Shown: piece after piece, positions 54,557 through 64,000 of the stretch
How positions within the stretch are numbered: position 1 is the stretch's first letter
Layout: each line of letters opens with the position of its first letter
Origin: Eretmocerus hayati
Lineage: Eukaryota > Arthropoda > Insecta > Hymenoptera > Aphelinidae
Reading direction: 5' to 3'
Length of the DNA: 64,000 bases
Assembly: GCA_029851415.1 (NCBI GenBank)
Contig: CM056743.1
Location: 118,574,305 to 118,638,304 of the forward strand
Notes under the pieces: generated by a model
Database searches by the model: none
What the model saw: the letters and a program-made list of their open reading frames with translations, nothing else
Told to the model about the DNA's origin: nothing
Translations under genes and position numbers: made by a program

Positions 54557-57513
54557 AACCCCCAACCTATCAGACACTACTCCCATTGAACTTTGGCTAT
54601 TTTTTTAATCATCAATTTTGGTCTCAGGTAGCCTTCAATTTTGAGCAATTGACCTCGTGTGCCACGATTTAAAGAGGATATCGGAGTCTCGTCGATTTTC
54701 TAGAGGGTCACATTGGTAGATTTCATTCAGAGTGCCGATAGTGACGCTCTAGTTTAAGAGACACTGACATTGTGAAACGGATGGATGAGTTACCCAAACT
54801 AAAATCTGTACCCAACGTAATATGAGGCAAATCATGTTGATAGCGTATGTTCGTATACTCATGATATCTCTGTTAATATCTTGAACTGGTTTCACAAGAT
54901 TACTCGTTATAGCTTCTTCCCTGACAGCGTAAGATCCAGCTCCAAAATCTAACTGAAGTGGTTTGAAATATAAATCTACACATTCCTGAGTTTCATAAGT
55001 CTCTCGGTAAATCTGCGTACGTCAATTTGAGGATCAATGGTACAACCAGTGAAAAAAAAGAGATTCGAATACTTATCGGAAATCCAATCCAAAATCATCT
55101 TTGCAATCCAAGCATTTGGTATACCGGTTCATTCCATTCTAACGGATGCCTCCAAGAACGGTCCTCATAGGAATGTTGGTTGTGTTGCCAAAGCCGCAAC
55201 TTGGCGTGGCAAATCGAGAGTGAGGCAGTAACGAGTGTTTACTCCCTGGAAAATGCTCCATGAGAAAAGAGCGACGAGGGCGGTCATTTTGAACTATGAA
55301 AAATAGCAACAGCAGCACCACCAGCGTCTTTGAACAATTGATGATGGTGTTTCAATGCTTCCCGAGTTCCTTGATGACTTGAGAAGCGTTCTGAAAGCAG
55401 CACATCTTCTTTGGGCATCAGGCGTGAGGCGCACCGAATACAACTGAATGAGTCCTTGGAGATTTGAGCCCCGTTCAGGAAACAGGCATCTCAGTAAATT
55501 CGCAACGGGGCACGCGGTCTGCAGGTATCCATACACAGATGAATATAATACTCACCCCACAACGAGGGGCCCTGTGCACTCTCAATATATCTTGACTTCT
55601 CATTCTCATCCTCTTCATACATCTCTGCTGTTGAGAGAGAGAAAAAAACTAGAGGCTGGCTAATTTCCCGGAGGCGCGGCGCAGACCCCCGGGGCCCGCC
55701 CTTGATTTAGGGTGCGCTGCTCATCTTCGCTTATGTTAGGCTTGGATACAAGAGCGATCATGTCTATACGCCAAGCTTGTATGTATATGTGGACGTCTGG
55801 CCCGACGACGTGTCGAGGCCACGTGCACGCAGCCTGAGGTATCTCCTCGCCTCGTTCATTTCTCCATTGCGGGTCCGCCGCACGCCACCGCTTGTGCAAT
55901 TTACGAGGGCTGGCTCGGGCGATGATGCATCGCATCAGCTTCTCCCCGGGCTAATGAGCTTTTTTGTCTGCCATGCTGAATAATCACACTGGCTGATATC
56001 GTTCATTCGGCTCGCCGAGCCTGAGCCTTCTATATTCGGAGCTCGGGGAACTCAGCGTGAATTAGCTGTAGTCGTGGGCTCGAGTCATGAGGTAAATATA
56101 CGCAAAAACATTTTGGAGTTTGTATAATTATGATATACACAACTTTATTCTTGGTATAGGTACGTATTTCATGGTGCCTTATGAAGTCTCTGGAAGGATT
56201 CAAATGAAGAGAGCTGGCTTCATTCGAGCTTGGCACGAATGAAATTTCGACAATCCCCATTGAATTGATCGCGAATGACTTTAAGCATGTGATTTTTTGG
56301 GATCATCCATCAAATTGGGTGCTTGGTGACGTAAGATTTGGTGAAATCTACCAAACATTCAAAATGTTGCGATTGGATGGTATGAAAATTGCTCGGACAT
56401 ATAAACAACTTTCCTCATTGAGATGAGAAAAGATGCTCCATTTATCATTATCCTATTGCCAATCGTTAGTCATGAATAGTGAAACACCCTAACTGCAGGA
56501 AATTAGGGAGACTCCAACTTGAATTCTGATGAACAAGCTTAGACTAAAATGCCAATGACATAATTAGTTTAATATCACAACACCACGAAAGTTTTGTTCA
56601 ACATAAATCGTTCAAACAATAATCCCTTTGCTGGTATGCGAGCTTAGCAATCGTACCAAGCAGAGTGATAGACATCTTCCTCGCTCTTTTGTTTCCTCAT
56701 GAGATTCTCTTTCTCAATATATAATCAACTCTCACTCATGTCATCAGGCTCTTATAATCTTGCACAATTTATCATTTTGAGAGAGAAATATCTTCATATG
56801 CATTCCGAGATGCATTTACTGCAGAGTGTGAAAAGTTTCAAAAGAACGCGAGAGAAGGGAATTAAACAAATACAAACTCGAGTAAGAAACATCGTGTCAG
56901 TTATTGGAGAAACTATCAACAGAAGATATGAATAATACAAAATTCAAGGTCAAACTTCTACGATTGAGGACATGAAGGATACATCCCTTCCATTTTTATA
57001 AGTTTTCGAAAGCATGAATGCAATATACAAAGAAGTTGACAGCGATACAGCAAGGTACGGGAATGGCCAATGAAGAAAAATCAAACGTATTCGAAACTAT
57101 TATTATATCATCACTAGGTAACTAATTACTAATTACTGAAGTAATTGAGTAGTATTTTACCGTGTCTGGTATATTCCTGCTAGATCCTAATTGTAGTAAC
57201 TTTGGGGAGTTTATCCTTCTACTTCAGCATTTGCAGTCATTGCTCAATAATAATGATAAGAGGATTGAAGTATTGAGAATGTAACAAATCAAGTTGGTGA
57301 CTCCCTTTCTTCAACCACGTCAATGCCTGAAAAAATGACACTGGGGAATTCTGTAAGGAGAGCTACAGCTACTCTAAGTTAAGAATTATAATTCAAACAA
57401 AATTGGATAAAATAATTGATCTTCTTCCTCTCTTTCTCTCTAACCACCATGAGAAATGATTTGATTGGAAATGACCCTACCTCTGGATTTTTATGAGAAT
57501 GGAGTGGAATCCG
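54557..57513. other. Unassigned DNA
   Basis: A GC-richer patch lies at about 55660-55990. ORFs up to 91 codons show no motif. No element boundary is seen. Confidence 0.45.
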
Positions 57514-58517
57514 CCCCCCCCCCCCGATGGACATTTTTCACAAGTATATAACTAGGCGAGAATGAAATTCTCAACCAATATCAAAATTTCCGTTCACACA
57601 CGACATGGTTTGAACCGAATTTCCACTCTTGAATGGAATGAAATCTAGAAAACCATGTCGAGTATTGTCTGGTCCAAATTATTCATACTCATTCATGCTA
57701 TTGTACACAACTGGAACTTCTATATTCTGATCAGGTCTATTTATGAAACATCTCGATGACTTATTCCACTCATTTCCCATGATCTCATCAATAGTTCGGA
57801 TTAGAGAGATGGAGAAAGAGTACTTGAATTGAGGGGATGTAGTTGAGTCGAAATCGCCAATAATAATCCACAGGACATCATGATTTTAGACCTCAAAACG
57901 ATGTAAATCAGCCACTATTTTCATTAAAATAGAAAGAAGTTTAGTCATCTTGGAATGATGATGAGATACTTATCGCAGTAATTTAACATCAGTTATTCCT
58001 AGATGGCCATTCATCATCGAATAAGTTCAAAAATACAGAACTCGAATGACTATGATGAGTGTCTGATTATCATTTCGAGATGATTCAACTCATTTCTATC
58101 TAAATTAGAAAGGTGGCTGATCTGCATCGTTTTGAGGTCTAAAATCATGAAGTCCCTGTGGATTATTGTTGGCGATTTTGACTCAATTACATCCCCTCTA
58201 TTCAAGTACTCTTTCTCGATCTCTCTAATTCGAACTATTGATGAGATCATGGGAAATGAGTGGAATAAGTCATCGAGATGTTTCATAAATAGACCTGATC
58301 AGAATATAGAAGTTCCAGTTGTATACAGTACCATAAATAAGTATCAATAATTTGGACCAAACGATATTCGACATGGTTTTCTAGATTTCATTCCATTCAA
58401 GTGTGGAAATTCGGTTCAAACCATGTCGTGCGTAAAAGGAAATTTTGATATTGGGAGAATTTCATACTCGCCTAGTTATAACCTTGTGAAAATGTCCATC
58501 GAAGGGGGGGGGGGGGG
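57514..58517. mobile_element. Foldback element bounded by C13 and G14
   Basis: The left arm (57514 to about 57925) starts with 13 C, then GATGGACATTTTTCAC. The right arm (about 58087-58517) is its complement and ends in 14 G. Arms are roughly 85-90% identical by eye over about 410 bp, with a central spacer of about 160 bp. The ORFs 58050-58286 (minus) and 58132-58350 (plus) are opposite readings of the right arm. No transposase motif or target duplication is visible. Confidence 0.8.
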
Positions 58518-60784
58518 CTAGACTATTCTGCGAGCTTTCACATCTATTGAAATCAATCCCAAATGAATCATTACGGTATTTTTGATTCATAAAAATTATT
58601 CTATACTCTCTTGTGAACGAATTGGGATTTACGAAACTGAACTCCCATACATATGGGTGACAAATGCGCTCCAGAGCTTCTCGTATCCCACTCAAAGTTT
58701 ACCTCTCACGTGTCACCCATCTGTAGTTAATCTGCAGAGTAGGGAAGGAAAAAAGCTCTTGAAAAGCTCTCGGAATGTGAGCTGACTGCCGTGCAATGTG
58801 ACGCTTTGCGTGACGCATAAAGTCCTCACGATATGAACAGCTAAAGAAGAGACAGCCTAAGCACAAGAGGGTGGAAAAAAAGAAGAGGAGGCTCAGCTTG
58901 CCGGAGACATAAATCCAGCAACGAGACCTCTTTCCTTCAGAGGCGTGCAGAAGGAGACGAAGATGGTGGCCAAGTTTTTTTCAGAGTGTCGCTCTGATGC
59001 AGCAGCAAAATTCCAAGTCGTGAAGAAGGTGTTGCGCGCGCTAAGTGGATTCCGTGTGGCGTTACCGCGCGCCGCTATCGTCGAGAGGGTCGACCCGAAC
59101 AAGAACGAGCGACACGGGGAACTACTTCATGTATATTCTCCATACGAACTGAATGCGACTTGTCGAGCATCGTATAGCTTCAACTCGACGACGTCGTTGA
59201 TATGCTGTCGCGCGAGCTACTCAAGCGCTTACATACATGCATGCAGTAACGCGGAGTATACATCGTGCTCATCCGTGTCTCTTCCGTCTTTTCCTTTATC
59301 TACTGCACGTTGCAACCTCAGTGGTAAAGAGATGACTGCGAAGCTACTGAAATTCATCGAAGCGAGACTGAGATGATACCGATATTCAGGCTTAGACAGA
59401 CGCAACCGAGACTGATGAGCCCAGACCAGACGAACTTTGTACGCAGATGGTGAAAAGCCTCGTAAAAAGCTCGTATTATACTATAAGCTCGAAGCAAGCT
59501 TGGTTGTGATTGATTTAAAAGAGACTGAGCTCTGTTCGGATCAATTACCTTGCCCAAAAATGTCTTGAAATGGTTGGTTATGAATAATCTTCATAATGAG
59601 TTTTCGAGATGTATCGAAATTTTAATGTCAACAGCAACCCCGTAATTATTGAACAAATTTTAATTAGAATCTGATGTAGTGTGACCACAGTATTGCTCAA
59701 CTACCACTGACGTGTGCATTATAAACGACATAATGAATTTTTGTGCTACTTTGCTACGTTTGCATGTTTTTAAAAATTGTTCCAGGAATCACAGTCCCAA
59801 TCCAAATACACCATCAATAATCGATTAGTACTCCTCTAGTATCTCAGCATATAGGATATAATTTGCAAGAACTCCATCAGCACTATAGTAACACTTCCCA
59901 TGCTACTTGATGGTATCAATTTGATAAAATACCTCATAAGAAGGACCTAAGAAGAACTTTTGCAATATGCTTATAGTGGTATCTTGTTCTGTAATACTCG
60001 CGCGGTACTTGAATAAAATCACTGTGGGACTTGAAGTCCTTCTGCAGGTTTCCACGCAGACAGTGCCATCTCTGTGGTTGAGCAATATGTCTTTGGATAT
60101 CAATCATGCCTCACTAATTTTGAGGGTCTTCACTGGTCTTCTGATTTGCTCACATGTGCATCAGAGTCAAAGTGGACCAACAATAAGTCCAAATTTTGGG
60201 TCAAAATATTCATGCTTATCTTTCGAGGCACCTCATGGTAAAGTTGTTGTATAATTCATCATGCACCGATGCAAGGTTAGGCTGTTTGGTGCACGCGGAA
60301 TATACTATTTTAGTATCAGTGCAATTGAACGCCAATCTTTTCTTATTCAAGTCAGACAGAGCTATAGCCATTCAGTCGCAATTTGCTAAAAACTATTTTC
60401 ATATACATGTCAAACATGATAAAAATGCGACAAAGTGTTGAAAGAGCGTCTTCTGACGAAGTAAGTGATGTAGGATGAGTTCTGAGGCTAGAGAAACCCA
60501 GTTTTCATATATGGACTTTCAACTTGTTAATTCAGTCTGACTCTGGCGGTTCCTCAGCTTACAGAGTTCCTCGTGAGCATCTGATCGGCACTTTTGAAGT
60601 ATCTACACAGTTTAGTGGCATCATTTCGGTACTCTAACATGACTTCGTCGATATCATCGTGAAACTTGTGTAGTTCCCTTGCAGTATTTTTTCTGTAGAG
60701 CACCTTATCAGTACCTGAGTAGTTTCCTCACGGAATGGAACTGATATTGATGGGATATATATGTTCTTCATTCAGTAATAGCGT
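58518..60784. other. Unassigned DNA
   Basis: It contains the doubtful ORF at 58963-59376, listed separately. The remainder is AT-rich with no repeat boundary. Confidence 0.4.
58963..59376 (+). CDS. Unassigned ORF, 137 codons, doubtful
   Basis: The frame opens upstream, but the ATG at 58963 has a favourable context (GAAGATGG). The first 50 residues are basic (MVAKFFSECRSDAAAKFQVV onward) and the rest is Ser/Cys/Tyr-rich. No family is recognised. The region is less AT-rich than its neighbours, so long chance ORFs are expected. It may include an exon, but no donor or acceptor could be assigned with confidence. Confidence 0.18.
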   Translation: MVAKFFSECRSDAAAKFQVVKKVLRALSGFRVALPRAAIVERVDPNKNERHGELLHVYSPYELNATCRASYSFNSTTSLICCRASYSSAYIHACSNAEYTSCSSVSLPSFPLSTARCNLSGKEMTAKLLKFIEARLR

Positions 60785-60910
60785 GATTGCTTCTCTCGTT
60801 ACCACTCGTATGGCTTGTAAATGATCTTGATGAGTCAGAGGCCCCTGGAAGGCTTCGGTAGCTTAGGAATGATATTCATAAAATGACGAGTAATGATGAG
60901 TTACTGATGG
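60785..60910 (+). repeat. Dispersed repeat, copy 2
   Basis: Direct-orientation homologue of 24530-24650 (shared ACTCG, GGCTTGTAAATG, TCTTGATGAGTCA). No further structure. Confidence 0.55.
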
Positions 60911-61109
60911 TATGAGGAAGAGGTTTTTTCACGAAGTTTGTTGAGATGACATTTTGTTGAACTGGTGCCGCTAATACTTATCACCACCCACCAGTCCGTC
61001 TAGCCACTTACGCATCGGCATGTCCGACGAAACGCTCGACCATCAACAGACTCCTCTACCGAATCTCTCACATCCCACCGATAACTTACACGGCCACGGA
61101 CTAAATTTC

Positions 61110-62080
61110 AGCCAGTCAAGCCTAAACCAGACCGTCACACTGTCCCAGACTATTCCAGATCATTCCAGACTGTCCCAGGTCGTTCCAAATTATTCCAGCA
61201 CGTTTCCGAATCAGACAGTCTCGCTCTGTATCGAAACGTCTATACAATAGTCTGGTACGGTCTGGTACAAATTGGGACATTCTAGACCATCCCAAATCGT
61301 ACCAGACCATCCTAGACCTTTCCAGACAGTGCTCAACCATCGCAGAGTGTTCCAGATCGTGTCAAAAGATCTCAGATCATGACAGATCATATCAAGCCGT
61401 ATCAGGCCATTTCAGACCGTTCCAGGCCGAGCCGAACCATCCGTAACAGACCATTCCAAAGCGTTCCGGACCGTACCAGATCATTCCAGACCATACCAGA
61501 ACGTCCCGATTCGTACCAGACCGTGCAAGCCCCTTAAAGACCATTCCAAACTGTTCCTGATCGTACAAGATCATTCCAGACTATACCAGAACGTCCTGAT
61601 TCGTATCAGACCGTACCAGGCCCTTACGGACCATTCCAGATCGTACCAGACCCTCTCAGATCATACCAGGTGATCCTATAGACCATTCTAAACCGGACAA
61701 GATCATCTCAGACTGCTCCACACCGTACCAGAGAGTCTCTACATCATACCAGATCGTTGCAGAGTGTGCGAGACCAACCCAAATCGTATCAGACCGTTCC
61801 AGTCCATTCTAGACTAGTCCAGACCATCTCAGACTGTACCAGAACGTCCCAATTCGTACGAGATCGTACCAGCCAATCACAAACCATTGCAGACCGTTCC
61901 AGATACCCGACCATCCCATATCGTACTAGACCGTTTCAGACCATTGTAGATCGTGCTGGTCCCTTTCAGACTGCCCATACACCATTTAAGACCGTACCAG
62001 ACCGCCCAAGACTGTGCAAGAACGTACCACAACGCCCCAGACCGCGCCAGACCAGCCCAGAACAATTCCAAAACATGACC
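61110..62080 (+). repeat. 11-bp minisatellite (CCAGACCGTAC type), about 0.97 kb
   Basis: About 85 degenerate units alternate CCAGACCGTAC and CCAGACCATTC forms. The composition and GACC core resemble the arrays at 27.3-28.4 kb. ORFs called across it are periodic artefacts. Confidence 0.85.
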
Positions 62081-62084
62081 ACAT

Positions 62085-62240
62085 CACGCATCCACCCGAC
62101 CACCTACCCACCCACTCACCAACCTATCCACCCATCGACCTATCAATGTCCCACACGGCCTTCCATTATAATTTATCCTTTCCAGTAGGCAACTCGATAA
62201 GCAGGATCTGGACGAACAAATTCCGGATGGGCGTTTAAAT
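62085..62240 (+). repeat. CCACCC tract plus shared tail, copy C
   Basis: CCACCTACCCACCC-type units are followed by CCTTTCCAGTAGGCAAC, GGATCTGGACGAACAAAT, and GGGCGTTTAAAT. The tail is then interrupted by the MITE at 62243 and resumes after it with TTATAAT. Confidence 0.75.
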
Positions 62241-62242
62241 TA

Positions 62243-63192
62243 CCGTAAACCAGGGTGAATGTGTCCGCTTTCCCCAAATGTGTGAATGTGTCAGCATCAT
62301 ATCTTCGCTTCTATAGCACCTACAGAAACTTGCCGGGAGTCATTTTGAAGCTCGAAATCTCTACTTTCCAAACGAATAATTTCAATTCCATGAAAATGGA
62401 CTCTACAGTACTTTCTTTGCTGTTTGATGAAATTTGAAAATTAATGTCCCCACAGAAACAGGTTTTTTGTGGCTAGCAGAGAATTTTGACGCGTTAGCTC
62501 AAAATAAACCCACGTGATCGTGTTCAGACGATGATTTTGCGTTGGGATACTATGGCGAGGTACCCCGGGCGAGGGAGAATTTTTTGTCTCGTGATCTCAA
62601 CACAGCGAGTATTATTGCAAGAACAGGTTTTTATGAAGAAACAGTTCTGACATCAATTCAGTGCCTCAACGGCTAACGGATAATTTTTTTCTTAAAAGTA
62701 TGTGATAGAACGAAGAAAATGCGACCTTGAATGTTCAAATTGATCTACTCTACCCCGTATTGTGATTTTTTGAAGATTTATTGCAAATTTCGATTTTTTT
62801 TTCCAAATATTAGGTGGATTAATTAGCTCATATGACCACAAGGTTGCATTAAACCGTTCTAAAATCACTGGGATCATGTTCAGCGGGTCAAAATACGTAG
62901 GATAACGTATCTTGGTATGCATTCAAAATCTTGGATTCGCGAGCTGTACGCTTCAGACACAGGCGAGGCATAGGTGGACATATTCACCCCTGTCGGCGGG
63001 GTGAATTTGTCCACCCTGTTTTTCGCAGTTTTTGAAAAATCGTGAGGTCAAAATCAAAATCTGACAACTGGTTCTTGTAGCTGAGCTTAAGACTCAAATT
63101 TTCACCACCCATACATTATGATTTGGTATGAATAAGATCAAGAAAATCACAGTGGAAGGTCAAAAGTGGTCCACATTCACCCCGGTTTACGG
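62243..63192. mobile_element. Tc1/mariner-like MITE, 950 bp, TA-flanked
   Basis: Terminal inverted repeats CCGTAAACCRGGGTGAATGT (left, 62243) and its complement (right, ending 63192) differ at one position in the first 20. TA lies on each side (62241-62242, 63193-63194). The interior has no transposase ORF. Excising the element restores AAT-TA-TTATAAT, which matches the unbroken copy B at about 30333. An older, larger relative is at 15398-17333. Confidence 0.85.
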
Positions 63193-63194
63193 TA

Positions 63195-64000
63195 TTATAA
63201 TACATGCACTACCGCGTCGCTTTCCAATTGAACTTTGTCAAACATTCTGTTTTAGTATTCGCTAACTTATTTGTGCTCGGTCAATGTCTCAGCAGTACTT
63301 GATCAGTATGCAGCACGGTATGCACTGAAAGGTACAAGAAGGTACAAAAGGTTTACGAGGAAAATTTCTGTGATTGGTGAAATCATTAAAACACGAGGAT
63401 GTTGACAGTGATGAACAAACTTTTCAGACTGTAGGAGCCGAAAAACCATACATCGTCATGAGGGTTCATTACAACAGTTTCCAAGAGTCTGGTTACTTAG
63501 AGAATTTTATACTTTTATCTTGCCCTTTAGACGGGCTATGTAGTCATATGAGAATACGACATCTCGAATGGGAATGACTTTCGACAAGACTCGTCTTTGA
63601 TAATTCTTGTCGATTTTGAGACGATTTTGGACCGTTTTTCTTCGCATATACTCACAGTGGAAACCCAAATGTCTTGAAAATTGCAGGAAAGAAATATCTT
63701 CGGTAATTACTTGAATAGATTGTTACCCGGAACAACAAGTCGACGCAAGCCCTCTCCCAGTGTGAGAATCGAAGTTGGATTCATTCTGGGGGGCAACTGA
63801 ATGAAGAACAAAATCAAATGAAACTTGGCCTCTTGGCCAACCCCAGGAGTTTGAGATCGGTATCTTCCTTTTCGCTTCAAAAAATTGACGTAAAACAGAA
63901 TTGGAGAACGTGCATGATCTAGCTGAAAAGCAGAGGCTCTTCCAATCAAATCCTGTTTATAACAAATCCGATAGAAGTCGGGCCGCATCGATTACCACGA
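63195..64000. other. Unassigned DNA at window edge
   Basis: A minus-strand ORF of 93 codons (63707-63988) reads without stops nearly to the window end. It contains a proline/glycine-rich centre (QLPPRMNPTSILTLGEGL). I have a vague impression of similar peptides among repeat-derived hypothetical proteins but cannot name a family. The plus strand is partly open as well. Confidence 0.3.

Noticed and set aside
58132..58350. LINE-type endonuclease motif (GDF) in a plus-strand ORF
   Set aside because: Only a short GDFDS resemblance. The rest of the frame does not match, and the ORF is an arm of an inverted repeat.
61020..62240. Long proline/arginine-rich ORFs across the minisatellite
   Set aside because: Periodic translation of an 11-bp array; open in several frames on both strands.
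63707..63988. Organelle-derived insertion
   Set aside because: The peptide looked faintly familiar, but I could not match it to any mitochondrial gene from memory, so no claim is made.

Overview
The window is eukaryotic, AT-rich, and almost entirely repeats and mobile elements. I found no rRNA, tRNA, CRISPR, operon or bacterial gene structure, and no convincing exon of a conserved host gene. An arthropod, probably an insect, is the best guess. Reasons: the primer-binding site of the intact retrotransposon matches the 3' end of animal tRNA-Lys(CUU); its promoter has a TATA box plus a TCAGT-type arthropod initiator; its integrase has the HPQANP-TER signature I associate with insect Ty3/gypsy elements; and CpG does not look depleted. 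The species cannot be named from this sequence.

The main content is a nest of two LTR retrotransposons at 39.66-53.79 kb. The outer element (39659-53791) reads on the minus strand. It has 579/576-bp LTRs, an ATAT target duplication, a near-match to a tRNA-Arg primer site and a short purine tract, but about 6 kb of internal DNA with no gag or pol. It looks like a non-autonomous, LARD-like element. Inside it, in the opposite orientation, lies a complete Ty3/gypsy-type element (45665-52619). That element has two 912-bp LTRs differing at about 2 positions, a GTAC target duplication, a tRNA-Lys primer site, an open gag and an open pol (protease, RT, RNase H, integrase). By eye the outer LTRs differ by about 1.9% and the inner by about 0.2%, which fits the order of insertion. 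Gag and pol are joined by what looks like a textbook -1 frameshift signal: GGGAAAC, a 6-nt spacer and a 7-bp GC-rich stem that could close into a pseudoknot. The predicted leader has no AUG over about 570 nt, then a 7-codon uORF whose stop overlaps the gag start (ATGA). U3 carries six CACGTG E-boxes spaced exactly 20 bp apart.

The rest of the window is dominated by inverted structures. At 1-1.95 kb a 158-bp satellite, organised as 316-bp dimers, flips strand at about 0.97 kb. Foldback elements or inverted repeats lie at 3.72-3.84, 4.42-6.60, 8.27-9.93, 12.30-12.88, 13.48-13.76, 14.02-14.39, 16.33-16.93, 19.24-20.18, 24.73-27.15 and 57.51-58.52 kb. The 24.73-27.15 kb palindrome has two 1143-bp arms about 99.7% identical, with repeated GCGACATGTCGC motifs near both ends. 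Minisatellite arrays (11-bp GACC-type at 27.35-28.4 and 61.1-62.1 kb; CTCGAG-type at 29.9-30.1 kb) are followed by CCATCC-type tracts and a shared tail. One tail copy is interrupted by a 950-bp TA-flanked MITE (62243-63192), whose empty site is visible in a sister copy.

The remaining stretches are mostly single-copy AT-rich DNA in which I see no supported gene. One small ORF at 2467-2703 has a secretory signal-like start and is kept as a low-confidence candidate.
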